Notes: a model not told the origin generated them from the letters alone. 57,686 nt of DNA from Deltaproteobacteria bacterium (GCA_021777225.1 JAJYDQ010000018.1:1-57686), one strand, 5' to 3'; shown: positions 1 to 8,885, counted from the first letter of the stretch. Made by a program: numbers and translations.

Positions 1-368
1 GAATGTTGGTTATGCAGTTTATCAAATGAATTTGATATTAATTTAAGATAGTTAACGCCATTTGCCACCATTTGAAACCTCCAGTTTCTGTAGGTTATGG
101 GACACCACTGAGCGAAAAATGCGCCCAATGGAGCCCCAGCAGTTAATACATAAGAGCAACCCCCCCAATAAATATTTTAAAGGGGTGTTTAGCCAATTCG
201 GAAAAATTGGAGCCTGGGAGAATTTTGTGGAAAATTTTGTGTAGCATGAGTTGATGAATTAATATGCGATAAATGTCAACATGAAAATGGGAAACGGCTA
301 TTGGTGCGGTTATGGCTATTTTTTCGGTCAATTGGAGCATCCCGCATGTCATTTCGAACGGACAAATT

Positions 369-426
369 CCCCCGGCGCTGCCGGGGGCTAACATATCATG
401 CCCCCGCTGGGGGCGGTTAGAACCAG
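369..426. repeat. Twin-hairpin repeat E
   Basis: Two adjacent GC-rich palindromes, CCCCCGGCGCTGCCGGGGG and GCCCCCGCTGGGGGC, are separated by CTAACATATCAT. A near-identical copy lies at 6390-6448 in the same orientation, and an inverted, diverged copy at 1671-1721. It lies next to composite A-B-C-D repeats at each of these places. Confidence 0.75.
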
Positions 427-536
427 GAGGGCCGGATACGTTCCCATAGTTCGTTCCGGTCGCCCCTATTAGGGGCAAAACAATTCAGCCCACGGCATCG
501 CCGTGGGAATGGGGCAATTAGCGTAACCCTTTGTTA

Positions 537-666
537 CCCATAGCGTTGCTATGGGCTATTTTGTATGACCCCTCCGGGGTCAGGAATGGTAGTACGGTCG
601 TTAATCGAGTAATCCCCCAAAGCCCCGTAGGGGCGGTGTCAGAATAGCCCACGAGATCGCCGTGAG
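537..666. repeat. Composite palindromic repeat (REPIN-like), copy 1
   Basis: Four hairpins occur in fixed order: A (CCCATAGCGTTGCTATGGG), B (ACCCCTCCGGGGT), C (GCCCCGTAGGGGC) and D (a degenerate form of CCCACGGCATCGCCGTGGG). A is followed by CTATTTTG and D is preceded by AGAATAG, so the ends are inverted relative to each other. The bases between B and C are unique to this copy. This is the layout of paired REP sequences. Confidence 0.75.
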
Positions 667-674
667 AATTGGTC

Positions 675-1475
675 CTATTTCCTCCCAGAACCCAGCCTGA
701 TATCGAGTTTCCTTTGCCAGGGCTGGTAGTATCCGAAGTTGACACCGAGCCGGTCGGAAAGAAGATCATCGGCGTCGGTCCAACCCGCTGCGGATTTCCC
801 GATTCGTGAAGCAAGCCTGGCTTTCGCCGTGAGCGCCTTCCATTTGGTTTCGTCGGCGATTTTGGAGTCTGCCGCGCCCTTTTGCTGTTCCAGATCAGCG
901 TTGAGTTTCGCTGTTTCCTGCGCCACTTTCTGGGCCTGTGTCTGATTTTGGAGATTCGCCTGCTCCAGATTGAACTTTTGTTCCGCCGTCTTGGCCAGCC
1001 AATCGGTCTGCGAAGTTAGCAGCCGGTTTCGGGTGGTTATGAGATCGTTGAGGCCACTGAGCGCGTCATTTTGGCGCCCATATTCGGCGTTCCTGACAGA
1101 TTGGGCGTTTTTAACGGCTTCACTGAATTTCTTGGAATATTCGGCGGCCAACTGTTTTAACGCTTGATGTTGAAGTTCAGATTCGGAAAAAGCCGGGTTT
1201 GTGGATGACGCGGCTGCTCGTCGCGAGGTCGAGACGCCCCCTCTGGCGCTGTACGAATCAATAAGGGTTTTCGCCCCGCCGAGAGATTTCGCGAGATAGT
1301 CCTGGATAAGTGGATCATCAGCGCTACTCGCAGGTTGCGGCGCAGCAAGCGATGAATATTTCGACAGCAGTTCCTTGATCAGTGTGTTTATCTGATCGAG
1401 CGAAAAGCTGAACGGATCGGATGATGGGTCGGCCCCCGGCGCAGCGGAAGCTGAATATGTGTATTCTGATGGCAT
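675..1475 (-). CDS. Ala/Gln-rich coiled-coil protein of the phage-like block
   Basis: This 266-residue protein is not recognised by family. Its N-terminal 60 residues are Ser/Ala/Pro-rich. Residues from about 105 to 215 are rich in Ala, Gln, Lys and Glu and should form long helices or coiled coil. There is no signal peptide or membrane segment. The start is supported by AGGAGGACAC about 6 bases upstream of ATG. It is the last gene of the minus-strand phage-like block, so an internal virion or ejection-type protein is possible, but that rests on position and composition only. Confidence 0.55.
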   Translation of the reverse strand: MPSEYTYSASAAPGADPSSDPFSFSLDQINTLIKELLSKYSSLAAPQPASSADDPLIQDYLAKSLGGAKTLIDSYSARGGVSTSRRAAASSTNPAFSESELQHQALKQLAAEYSKKFSEAVKNAQSVRNAEYGRQNDALSGLNDLITTRNRLLTSQTDWLAKTAEQKFNLEQANLQNQTQAQKVAQETAKLNADLEQQKGAADSKIADETKWKALTAKARLASRIGKSAAGWTDADDLLSDRLGVNFGYYQPWQRKLDIRLGSGRK

Positions 1476-1536
1476 TGTTATGTGTCCTCCTGTTTATGGG
1501 ATGTACTATGTCCGGGCATTTGCGTACCCATTCAGT

Positions 1537-1654
1537 CCCATAGCGTTGCTATGGGCTATTTTGCGTGACCCCTCCGGGGTCAAAAACCAGGAGATGGGCA
1601 TCGACAATAGCCCCGTAGGGGCGGCGTCAGAATAGCCCACGGCATCGCCGTGGG
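1537..1654. repeat. Composite palindromic repeat (REPIN-like), copy 2
   Basis: Hairpins A, B, C and D are all present in standard order, with a private linker between B and C. It sits in the gap between the 266-residue coil gene and the zinc-ribbon gene, directly followed by an inverted twin-hairpin E element. Confidence 0.8.
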
Positions 1655-1670
1655 ATTAGTTCAATGCGTT

Positions 1671-1721
1671 TTACCGCCCGCAACGGGGGCATAATATGTT
1701 AGCCCACGGCAGCGCCGTGGG
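1671..1721. repeat. Twin-hairpin repeat E, inverted and diverged copy
   Basis: It reads TACCGCCCGCAACGGGGGC then ATAATATGTTAG then a CCCACGGC/GCCGTGGG palindrome. This is the reverse complement layout of the element at 369-426, with substitutions in the stems. No gene overlaps it. Confidence 0.6.
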
Positions 1722-1744
1722 AACGCGTGAGTGTGCAAACATTT

Positions 1745-1972
1745 TCACCGCACCTCCATCTCGCCACAATCAGCATTTTCGCATTTCCAAATCGCGCGGT
1801 ACCCGCAAGCGTATTCTTCACTTGAAGGGCAAACCCTTTTCCATACAGACCATGTTTCGCCGCACTCGGGGCATTTCGCTTTTACCACGGGAACACCGCC
1901 GGTCTGTTTGATTGTGGACGCAAGATATTCCAGAAAACTCGTATAATTGCTTAATGATGTTCCATCGGACAT
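1745..1972 (-). CDS. Small zinc-ribbon protein
   Basis: A 75-residue protein beginning MSDGTSLSNY. Four cysteines in a CPECG...C...KCENADCG arrangement suggest a zinc ribbon in the C-terminal half. The ATG at 1972 was chosen over a start 14 codons upstream because GGGAGAATAAT precedes it. It lies between the cysteine-rich 563-residue gene and the coil gene of the phage-like block. Function is unknown; small zinc-ribbon proteins are common in phage and host genomes. Confidence 0.5.
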   Translation of the reverse strand: MSDGTSLSNYTSFLEYLASTIKQTGGVPVVKAKCPECGETWSVWKRVCPSSEEYACGYRAIWKCENADCGEMEVR

Positions 1973-2012
1973 ATTATTCTCCCTGGGATAAAAATCGTGA
2001 TGCCGTGTGAAC

Positions 2013-2109
2013 ATGTCATTTCAAACGAAGTGAGAAATCTATAGCGCCGCTGTGTTTCCATCAAACCGCCTGGATAGATTTCTCGTCGCAACGCTCCTCG
2101 AAATGACAT
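2013..2109. repeat. Short inverted-repeat element, family 2, complete copy
   Basis: The ends ATGTCATTTC...GAGAAATCTAT and ATAGATTTCTC...GAAATGACAT are inverted copies of each other around a roughly 40-base centre. Partial copies of the same word set occur at about 348-361, 6337-6366, 9210-9243, 10190-10223, 12323-12347, 12809-12839 and 47350-47375. This matches the look of a non-autonomous MITE-like intergenic repeat. Confidence 0.75.
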
Positions 2110-2114
2110 GGCCG

Positions 2115-3806
2115 CTAATTCGGGCAGCATCCGCTATTTGGCCCGCCATTGATCCATGCGCCGTTTGTCGTGTCGATCACGCAGCATCTTGAGCCGGACA
2201 CGCTGACGATCCTGGACATGAATTCGAGCCCGGACAATCCATTGTCCGAGTAGAAGCAGCAATCGGCGCCATCAATAACCCCACCGCAGCCGATAGGCCC
2301 CGCGAATGCCGGCGCTGTTGAGCCAGCAATTTGCGTGAGACATTCCTCGAGCGTAACGTAATAACCGGGAAAGGGATTGCTGAATTCGCCAAGACTCCCA
2401 TCGCACCGCAGGTCGGCGGTGGCCACCCGATAGAAATAGCCAATGGGGGTAAAGTCCCGGAAGAAACGCTCACACCTGAATACCCGCCCAATGGTTTCCT
2501 GATAGGCAGTTTGTAAAATAGGGCGCCTAACCGGATAGCTCGCTGTCATTGACGATCCGCAACCGTTAGCGAAACTCAGATTTATCATCCCGTGCCCGCA
2601 ACACCCGCCGCACTCATGTGAATCCTGGAACTTGAGAGTCAGGTCCACATTCCGGACGAGGGCCATGTCGTACCTGTAAAGGGATGTAAGGCTGTTGTCG
2701 ACACAAACCGTTTCAAGATCGAGCCCGGCGGCGTTCGAGTACGAGCACGCCCCCTGCCCGGTAAATGAACAGGGGTCATTTTCATGCAGAATGGTCCCGT
2801 CAGCCGGCAAGACGCTCATGTCCTGTGGGTTAGAGGAGACAACGGTAGCGCCGTGGCGCAGAGCGCCACATCCATCGTCACCGATCCACTCGATTTTTCC
2901 TCCGCAGCACGCCGGGTTTGAGACGTCGCCCACGACAGGAAGCTCCCGGCTGATAGCCCTGCTCACGCCGTCGGAATGGTAGACGGTCGGTTTTGGCCAC
3001 GATACCGCTGTTGCGCCATATGCGCCGTAAAAAATACCGTCAATTGTTCCTCCCCGACACGCGGGCGCCCCTGAGATGGAAATATTTGGACTGAGCCGAT
3101 TTTCGGGGCCACCATCAATTATGTCAGGAGCTGTAAGGTACATGTTCGGCGCAGGGAACTCGCCCAATTCTCCACAACAATCGCACCCGCAATCCCCAGG
3201 GAAGTCGAGTCCGGCTCGAACTTCGTAGCTCAATGATCGCCCGTTGCAAAACTCTTCGGTGAATGTCGCCACTCCTGAACAGCTTTTGTAAATGTTGTTG
3301 ATGATTTGGGGATCGGGCGTGTAGTCGAGTATAAGGACTTCTTCCGCTTCGAGGCCAAGCGCCCGAAAGGTCCCGTATTGTCCCTTGAGCGAGCCACTAT
3401 TGCGAATTTCGCTGAATTCGGCGCATACGGACGGACATTTTATTCTGATGCGCCGGACGCGGGCCGACTCCGTGGCGCACATCCCGGTTGAGTCCTCGAT
3501 GGATACTTCGAGCGTTTCACATCCATTGATCCTGATCCTGGGCGAGCAATCGCGGGGCCTCATGGGCTTTGAAACCGAAGCGAACTGCGGTTTGTTCTGA
3601 AAATTGAGGACAGGCTCGTCACAGCACGTAGTATTGGCCGCATCAAAGTGGTTACGCTCGGCCATGTTCCCAAACTGAAAGAGATACCCCCGCTGGGAAT
3701 GAGCGCAATGGTATTCAGGCAGCTTGTATGGTGGCGTGGCCGCCCTGTCGGCTTCAGTGAAGCTAAGGTCCTGGTAAACATGATAGGCTGTGTATCTTCC
3801 GGCCAT
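2115..3806 (-). CDS. Cysteine-rich protein of the phage-like block
   Basis: A 563-residue protein with about 35 cysteines, including at least seven adjacent CC pairs (for example TTCCDEP, GCDCCGE, GGCCGHG, SRCCV, SGCCPN). I do not recognise the family. It has no signal peptide or membrane segment and is Gly/Asn/Ser-rich, which fits a beta-structured virion or appendage protein. The start MAGRYTAYHV at 3806 lies one base after the TAA of the upstream tail-like gene and is preceded by GGGGGC; the longer open frame would overlap that gene by 100 bases. Tight coupling to the upstream gene argues that the two are made together. Confidence 0.6.
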   Translation of the reverse strand: MAGRYTAYHVYQDLSFTEADRAATPPYKLPEYHCAHSQRGYLFQFGNMAERNHFDAANTTCCDEPVLNFQNKPQFASVSKPMRPRDCSPRIRINGCETLEVSIEDSTGMCATESARVRRIRIKCPSVCAEFSEIRNSGSLKGQYGTFRALGLEAEEVLILDYTPDPQIINNIYKSCSGVATFTEEFCNGRSLSYEVRAGLDFPGDCGCDCCGELGEFPAPNMYLTAPDIIDGGPENRLSPNISISGAPACRGGTIDGIFYGAYGATAVSWPKPTVYHSDGVSRAISRELPVVGDVSNPACCGGKIEWIGDDGCGALRHGATVVSSNPQDMSVLPADGTILHENDPCSFTGQGACSYSNAAGLDLETVCVDNSLTSLYRYDMALVRNVDLTLKFQDSHECGGCCGHGMINLSFANGCGSSMTASYPVRRPILQTAYQETIGRVFRCERFFRDFTPIGYFYRVATADLRCDGSLGEFSNPFPGYYVTLEECLTQIAGSTAPAFAGPIGCGGVIDGADCCFYSDNGLSGLEFMSRIVSVSGSRCCVIDTTNGAWINGGPNSGCCPN

Positions 3807-3807
3807 G

Positions 3808-6300
3808 TTACATCGGCCCCCATTCCCGGACATTACACACAGCCGCCTGAAGCCCGTAAAGTTTCGAGCCTGGGGGCAGGTGAATGCGGAACCTGAAGAA
3901 CCTGCCATGAGCGTCCAGTGGCTTGTGATCTATGCTGAAGTCACGCTCACCCGAGCGGTTTAACCCTGTGAATTCGACCCGGGACTGGTTCGAAACAGCG
4001 CCGTCGGCAAGGACGTCGATAGCAGGCGGGACTGAGCCCGGAGCTGTTGCGCACATCGCTAATATTCGAAGGGTCTTTTCAACATGGGGTGAACCGAAAT
4101 GTATCCAGGGAGTTTCAGCCCACGCATAAATTGGAGCGCCGGAGTCGGCGCAAGCAGTTGGGCCAAAAAGCTCAAGGACGGAACCGTTGTAGTCGCCCGC
4201 AAGCATGGTCGCCCCAACGCCGCCGCTTTCCGATAATCTCCCGGAGAGCGCTGTGAGTGAGCAGACGCTGATGGTGAACGGCGGAAGCCAGGCCCCCAGA
4301 TTGAGATCATAGATGATGAGGCGATTATTTGTTCGCTGAACACCGGATTCCATAAGCATGGGCACGGCCCAGACAATCCAGTTACGAGTCGCCCAGTAGG
4401 CTCCGCAAGATGAACCGAGATTGTTAAGGTCAAGCCTTAGAGCTTTGGAAGCATGGTCCCACCAGGAGACTCGCTCGTTGATTCGATAAACCTTCAGCCC
4501 TGCGAAATGCCACGCTCCATTCTGATTAATGTAATAGAGACCCATGAGGTTCTTGGAGTCGGCTTCCATGTGCGGCGCCCGTACCAGCACGCGGTTATTT
4601 ACCGGCGCTTGCCCGGCCGCTTCCGCCCGCTCAACGGAAAATGTGGAGGGACTGTACCCGTTGAGTAGGTACCAGTCGTCAGTTTTTGCTATAAAGCCCT
4701 GGTTGAAGACTTCAATTGCGGCTGTTATTTCTCCTGTTCCGCCGATCCGTAGGGATGCGGAATCGGAGCCTGAGAACCCATATTCTTCAAGCGAGCGCGA
4801 GATATCGAGCCGATCACTGGCGTCCGAGCGGTTACACAGAATGACGCGATCACGTACCGTTATAGCAAAATTGTATTTCTTGAGTGGTTCATAACTGGGC
4901 CGGATAGAAGCCTCACTGATGAAAGTGCGGGGTGTGAGCGGGGCCGACACGGAGAGCCGTATCCAGTAGCCGTACGGGTACTGGGCGCCGATAGGGCGGT
5001 TGGGCTTCCAGTCGTTGGGCTCATTCCACGAGATTATTCCCCTTTTACCTAAGGGCGTTGCGACAGGCTCCATGGAACCGTCGGTGAATCCGGACAGTAC
5101 GATCCAGTCGGAACCATTCCAGTAAGATCCGTTAAGTTGCGATGGCGCCGTGTTGTGATAATCGTTGTGCGGTATGACTTCGACAGACTGGAACCTGGTG
5201 AGGTAACCTATGTAGATGAAATCCTCGGGAGACATCCCTTGTGGGTTTTCAAGCGCGGCGTCATTCAATCTTGCAAAAGATGGATAATTGAAATCCTGGA
5301 CCTCGATAGTGAAATCTTTTGCCGAATGACCGGACTCATCCCAATAAATGAAACCAAGAGGAGTATCCGGCACGCCATTTCCAAAGCGGCTCAGCGTTTG
5401 GCACGGACCTCGAAACAGGACGCGATTCAAGGAGCAGCCTGGGGTTGTCCCTGCGGTAAAACGCATTCTGATCCAATGTCCTTCAATGTTATTGATTGTC
5501 GATATGTCCATGGTTGTGTCGGAGGTTGAAGGCCACGTGAGGACCCCGGAGCGGTTAAGATGAACGGTGCTGTCGGTAACGTTCGGGATGGGAGTCCATT
5601 CGTGAGTGTAAACATCAATCGCTGGTCCGGCGGTTGATGTGTTGGGGACATTCAGATCAAGAAACAGGCCGGTAACTATCGGAGTATCCACACATATCGC
5701 AATCCAGCAGTTTTCCGGGGACATTACACCGATGTCCGCCGTTGTTTCCGGGTCTACGTCAAGGGCGCTATCCGAGATGTCGAACCAGTTAGCTCCACTG
5801 TCACGGGTCAGCAGGACCGCAAGAGGGACGGCCCAGTCGAGACCTGTTGGGTCAAGTCCCCCTGAGAACACCAGTGGAGCGGACGCTTCGCCGTCCGTGA
5901 TTATGGCGCGGTCATTGAGGGCAGTGACTGAAACGGGATTGGCTCGCTCTCCGAGTGTGTAAATCTCTGTCCATGATATTGACTGTGGGCAATCCGGGCG
6001 AAATAGGGCCGCATAGAGCCTGGATGAGCCGGAAGCGTCAACTGTTTGCGCAAGCAGGTAGCGTGCCCTGTTGACAGGGAACATGACAGAACTGAGGTGG
6101 AGGACCGGACCAGGGGTCGGTAGAGCTGAAAATGTTGACACACCATTGCGAACTTCGAGTCCTGTGTTGGTAATGTCGATATTTTCGCCGGCGAACAGGG
6201 AGTTATTCGTGGTGAGCAAGGGATTTGAAGCCTGGTCCTGGATCCCTTTTGTCCAGTCGAACATATTGAATACCTGCGTACTGGATTGTGTAGCCGTCAA
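3808..6300 (-). CDS. Phage tail/head-stabilisation-like structural protein
   Basis: An 830-residue protein that begins at a TTG preceded by GAGAGGAACATAAGA. It is rich in Trp, Gly and beta-strand-type repeats over its whole length, with no membrane segment. The C-terminal end (FRFRIHLPPG...LYGLQAAVCNVREWG) resembles the closing segment of podovirus tail-tubular or P22 gp10-like stabilisation proteins. It follows the adaptor-like gene in transcription order, as expected for a neck or tail component. The exact family is uncertain; a beta-propeller tail protein is the best reading. Confidence 0.5.
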   Translation of the reverse strand: MTATQSSTQVFNMFDWTKGIQDQASNPLLTTNNSLFAGENIDITNTGLEVRNGVSTFSALPTPGPVLHLSSVMFPVNRARYLLAQTVDASGSSRLYAALFRPDCPQSISWTEIYTLGERANPVSVTALNDRAIITDGEASAPLVFSGGLDPTGLDWAVPLAVLLTRDSGANWFDISDSALDVDPETTADIGVMSPENCWIAICVDTPIVTGLFLDLNVPNTSTAGPAIDVYTHEWTPIPNVTDSTVHLNRSGVLTWPSTSDTTMDISTINNIEGHWIRMRFTAGTTPGCSLNRVLFRGPCQTLSRFGNGVPDTPLGFIYWDESGHSAKDFTIEVQDFNYPSFARLNDAALENPQGMSPEDFIYIGYLTRFQSVEVIPHNDYHNTAPSQLNGSYWNGSDWIVLSGFTDGSMEPVATPLGKRGIISWNEPNDWKPNRPIGAQYPYGYWIRLSVSAPLTPRTFISEASIRPSYEPLKKYNFAITVRDRVILCNRSDASDRLDISRSLEEYGFSGSDSASLRIGGTGEITAAIEVFNQGFIAKTDDWYLLNGYSPSTFSVERAEAAGQAPVNNRVLVRAPHMEADSKNLMGLYYINQNGAWHFAGLKVYRINERVSWWDHASKALRLDLNNLGSSCGAYWATRNWIVWAVPMLMESGVQRTNNRLIIYDLNLGAWLPPFTISVCSLTALSGRLSESGGVGATMLAGDYNGSVLELFGPTACADSGAPIYAWAETPWIHFGSPHVEKTLRILAMCATAPGSVPPAIDVLADGAVSNQSRVEFTGLNRSGERDFSIDHKPLDAHGRFFRFRIHLPPGSKLYGLQAAVCNVREWGPM

Positions 6301-6389
6301 TCTTATGTTCCTCTCGTGTTGTACCCAACAACTGTAATGTCATTTCGAACGAAGTGAGAAATTTATGTCGGTGGTATGTGCCCGAATAT

Positions 6390-6448
6390 CCCCCCGGCGT
6401 GGCCGGGGGCTAACATATGATGCCCCCGTTGGGGGCGGTTAGAACCAG
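6390..6448. repeat. Twin-hairpin repeat E, second direct copy
   Basis: This copy is nearly identical to 369-426, including the CTAACATATGAT spacer and the trailing GGTTAGAACCAG. Confidence 0.75.
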
Positions 6449-6469
6449 TAGGGTCGTATATGTACCCGC

Positions 6470-6605
6470 AAGAATCCCCATAGCGTTGCTATGGGCTATT
6501 ATGTATGACCCTTGCAGGGTCAGGAAAACACATCGATGTTAACAGAATATTCCCATTAGCCCCGGAGGGGCGGCGTCAAAATAGCCCACGGCATCGCCGT
6601 GGGTA
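6470..6605. repeat. Composite palindromic repeat copy 3; left arm of a 136-bp inverted pair
   Basis: Hairpins A, B, C and D are in standard order. Over 136 bases it is the reverse complement of 7985-8120 with about four mismatches, and even the B-C linker (ACACATCGATGTTAACAGAA) is shared. Other copies in the window have unrelated linkers, so these two are recent duplicates. Confidence 0.85.
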
Positions 6606-6629
6606 GGGGGTTCTGATGAGAAGGTGTAT

Positions 6630-7766
6630 TCACCTCGGTCGTACACGGGCGTGCGCAGGTTCGCTTCCGTCAATCAACCGCTTTTTTTCAATTTCATACA
6701 ACTGTGAATATTCACGGAACTTGAGATCAGCGCCGGCGGAGTCGCGATCACGCAGGAAGGCCTGTCTCAGAGCGAACAGGATAAACACCGTATCATGGGC
6801 TTGAGGGACAGGAGGGTCGCAGTTACTCTCATCACACCCGAGGGACGCGGGAAGCCTTGAATAATAGACACGAAGGCCGGATTCCGCGTCGGTTGACGGG
6901 ACGGGCCATAGTCGCATCATGTTGTTCTGAATGAGGTAGTATGAGGGTACGCCAAGCCGGCGTCCATGAGATGTTAGTTCAAGGTATGCGTCCAGGGATT
7001 GCAGGTCGGTCAGGGTGCGGCGTTGGCCGTCGAATCGGACCCGTAAGACTTTCCTCAAGTCGGGTATGGCCTCGAAGAGATCGACAATTTCACGACCGGC
7101 GGAGATGGGGATAGATCTCTCGGCAATCCAGTAATCCTCCAGCGCAAGGTCTTTCATACAGCCGTTAATTGATCTGAGTATGAAACTGTCGGACAGGAAG
7201 GCTCCTGTTTCTTCATTAAACAGGTCCCTCGTTTCACGGATGATATTTGCGACCCTGCCTGCGCAATCCGGGGTATCGGGATAGCTGTCGACGGCCATTT
7301 CGATCCGGTACGCCAGGGTCAACAGCTTGCCAGGACAAGGACCGTCGGTTGAGGATGAAAGTTTGAGGCGTAAGCAGAGTATGTCCCCTGTGGTCAACTC
7401 CATTTCGTTAATACGGCCATTGGGCGCAAGATCTGATATCGAACGCGTGATAATGAGACCCTGCTGTTCCGTGGTCATGAATTGACGGGTAATCACACTT
7501 GCGGGAACTGTCGACGCAGCCTGGCCGGGACGAAGCGCCGAGATGTAGGTGTCCCACGAATAAATGAAATCCGGACCTGGCGCTATTTCGTCAAAGGACA
7601 GATTTATCGTTGGCCCGCCCGTGATCCCGTACGGAATTCGGAAAGCGAATGCGGCTTCATCGCCTGGCTTCCATGCTACGACGCTCAAGGATCGCTCAGT
7701 GTCGTAATGATTCATGGGGCGTGGTCCTTCAGTGGCCCCGAGTGATTCGATGTCAAATATTGCCAT
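6630..7766 (-). CDS. Phage adaptor-like structural protein
   Basis: A 378-residue protein starting MAIFDIESLG; GGGAGGAGATC precedes this ATG. The first 150 residues look beta-rich. The C-terminal half carries the pattern typical of phage head-tail adaptor proteins: VRFDGQRRTL, a long helical stretch, SYYLIQNNMMRLWPVP and then GLRVYYSRLPASL, followed by a helix-rich tail. In known virions this class joins the portal to the tail. The gene overlaps the small holin-like gene upstream by about 14 bases. The assignment is by pattern, not by search. Confidence 0.5.
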   Translation of the reverse strand: MAIFDIESLGATEGPRPMNHYDTERSLSVVAWKPGDEAAFAFRIPYGITGGPTINLSFDEIAPGPDFIYSWDTYISALRPGQAASTVPASVITRQFMTTEQQGLIITRSISDLAPNGRINEMELTTGDILCLRLKLSSSTDGPCPGKLLTLAYRIEMAVDSYPDTPDCAGRVANIIRETRDLFNEETGAFLSDSFILRSINGCMKDLALEDYWIAERSIPISAGREIVDLFEAIPDLRKVLRVRFDGQRRTLTDLQSLDAYLELTSHGRRLGVPSYYLIQNNMMRLWPVPSTDAESGLRVYYSRLPASLGCDESNCDPPVPQAHDTVFILFALRQAFLRDRDSAGADLKFREYSQLYEIEKKRLIDGSEPAHARVRPR

Positions 7767-7947
7767 CGAGCGAGATCTCCTCCCTGGTAATGAGGCGTAA
7801 AACAAGGTTGACAGCGGCAAGTGTTACCGTGGAGATTTCAGCCCAACGGCCGGGATCACATCCGAGAGATATCGCAATAGAGCCGGAGAGCGCCACAAGA
7901 TTTATCCAGATTGTTTTTGAAGCCCACCATTTTTTTGAATTTTCCAT
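7753..7947 (-). CDS. Small holin-like membrane protein
   Basis: A 64-residue protein starting MENSKKWWAS, with AAGGAG 7 bases upstream. One or two hydrophobic segments (TIWINLVALSGSIAISLG and ISTVTLAAVNLVL) end in VLRLITREEI, a pattern common in small phage proteins often annotated as holins. It sits between the lysin and the adaptor-like gene. A holin role would let the NlpC/P60 enzyme reach the cell wall; this is inferred. Confidence 0.55.
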   Translation of the reverse strand: MENSKKWWASKTIWINLVALSGSIAISLGCDPGRWAEISTVTLAAVNLVLRLITREEISLDGNI

Positions 7948-7984
7948 ATATGTTCTCCTTTGTGTTGAGATGATGATGTTGGCG

Positions 7985-8120
7985 TACCCACGGCGATGCC
8001 GTGGGCTATTTTGACGCCGCCCCTCCGGGGCTAAAGGGAATATTCTGTTAACATCGATGTGTTTTCCTGACCCTGGAAGGGTCATGCACAATAGCCCATA
8101 GCAACGCTATGGGGATTCTT
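7985..8120. repeat. Composite palindromic repeat copy 4; right arm of a 136-bp inverted pair
   Basis: It reads D, C, B, A on the plus strand, the exact inverse of 6470-6605 and of equal length. The pair encloses the adaptor-like and holin-like genes (6606-7984). Confidence 0.85.
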
Positions 8121-8137
8121 GGGATCGGCATGTGTCC

Positions 8138-8650
8138 CTAATCCCCGATTGTCAGCCGCCGCAGACCGCTCAGTGATTTTGCGGGAAATTTATCCAGTGG
8201 TTCAGCGACGACTCCACGCAGGGTCGAAGCGTGAGCCACGACGCGATCTTTCAGGGTTGCTTTTAACAGGGCGCCAACATGACCGTTTTGTCTTGTTGGT
8301 GAGAATGTCCAGAATACAAGGTCGCAATCCTGAGATGCGTCAATCGCTACGGGTCTGGATGTCCAGCCGCCGAGGCCGAGGGCCATACGGCAAGCCGTAG
8401 TGCGGGTCACGCCAGGAACGCCGGCCCATTTAGCCGCCAGGTAAAGATAGCCTGAACAATCAAGCCCGCTCGATATATCGTTTGAACCACCCCATGCGTA
8501 CCGTGGTTTTTTGGAAACAATAAATTCAAGTTGTCTTTTGAATGAATTCCGGTATTCGGCGCGAAAAGCCCGGCATTCATGTCCAGCAAAGGATTGCGCC
8601 AATAACGAGCACAACGGAAGCCATAACATAGGAGCAAGCTTTAGGGTCAT
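8138..8650 (-). CDS. NlpC/P60-family endopeptidase (probable phage lysin)
   Basis: A 170-residue protein of about the size of single-domain NlpC/P60 peptidoglycan hydrolases. Motifs: RYAWGG, then LDCSGYLYLAAKWAG with the catalytic Cys, then GHVGALL with the catalytic His and a further polar residue in VAHAS. These enzymes cut peptide stems of peptidoglycan. The N-terminus (MLWLPLCSLLAQSFA) looks like a weak export or anchor signal. The coding start overlaps the upstream membrane gene by 74 bases, so the true start could be later. It lies beside small membrane genes, forming a lysis-type cassette. Confidence 0.75.
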   Translation of the reverse strand: MTLKLAPMLWLPLCSLLAQSFAGHECRAFRAEYRNSFKRQLEFIVSKKPRYAWGGSNDISSGLDCSGYLYLAAKWAGVPGVTRTTACRMALGLGGWTSRPVAIDASQDCDLVFWTFSPTRQNGHVGALLKATLKDRVVAHASTLRGVVAEPLDKFPAKSLSGLRRLTIGD

Positions 8651-8885
8651 TTCTAATGCTTTCCATCCAGTTCCCCGGGGTTACGAAATCGACCGCAAGC
8701 ATGAGGCCGGTGAGAAATGGGGCGGCCATAATCGCCGCAGTCAGACGGATGATTGTGTAACGTAGCAAAACATAAGGATCATCACCCATGATAAGTGGGG
8801 ACAAAAGACTGACCGTAAGCATGATTACCATGCCTAGCGCCGCAATCAGCGCTAGTATGCAAACGTGAATAAACTCTTTCTTCAT
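8577..8885 (-). CDS. Small membrane protein with about three TM segments
   Basis: A 102-residue protein starting MKKEFIHVCI, preceded by AAAGGACA. Three hydrophobic stretches are visible (about residues 7-30, 42-65 and 84-101). Its ATG overlaps the stop of the XhlA-like gene upstream as ATGA, which indicates translational coupling. Family not recognised. In a lysis cassette it could be a holin or a second membrane factor. Confidence 0.55.
   Translation of the reverse strand: MKKEFIHVCILALIAALGMVIMLTVSLLSPLIMGDDPYVLLRYTIIRLTAAIMAAPFLTGLMLAVDFVTPGNWMESIRNDPKACSYVMASVVLVIGAILCWT

Larger units (their letters stand above)
1..674. other. Gene-free stretch with palindromic repeats
   Basis: No credible gene is seen here. 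The first 300 bases are AT-rich and hold no motif I recognise. From 369 on, the stretch is made of repeat elements: a twin GC-rich hairpin (369-426), a degenerate copy of the composite repeat (about 442-507) and a full composite repeat (537-666). A short copy of the second repeat family, which carries the word TCATTTCGAACG, lies at about 348-361. Short open frames here are made by the repeats. Confidence 0.7.
6337..6629. other. Gene-free gap filled by repeats
   Basis: The gap between the tail-like gene and the adaptor-like gene is almost entirely repeat DNA: a family-2 fragment (6337-6366), twin hairpin E (6390-6448) and a composite repeat (6470-6605). No gene is seen. Confidence 0.75.

Noticed and set aside
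62-478. Short open frames at the window start
   Set aside because: Composition and overlap with palindromic repeats indicate chance frames.
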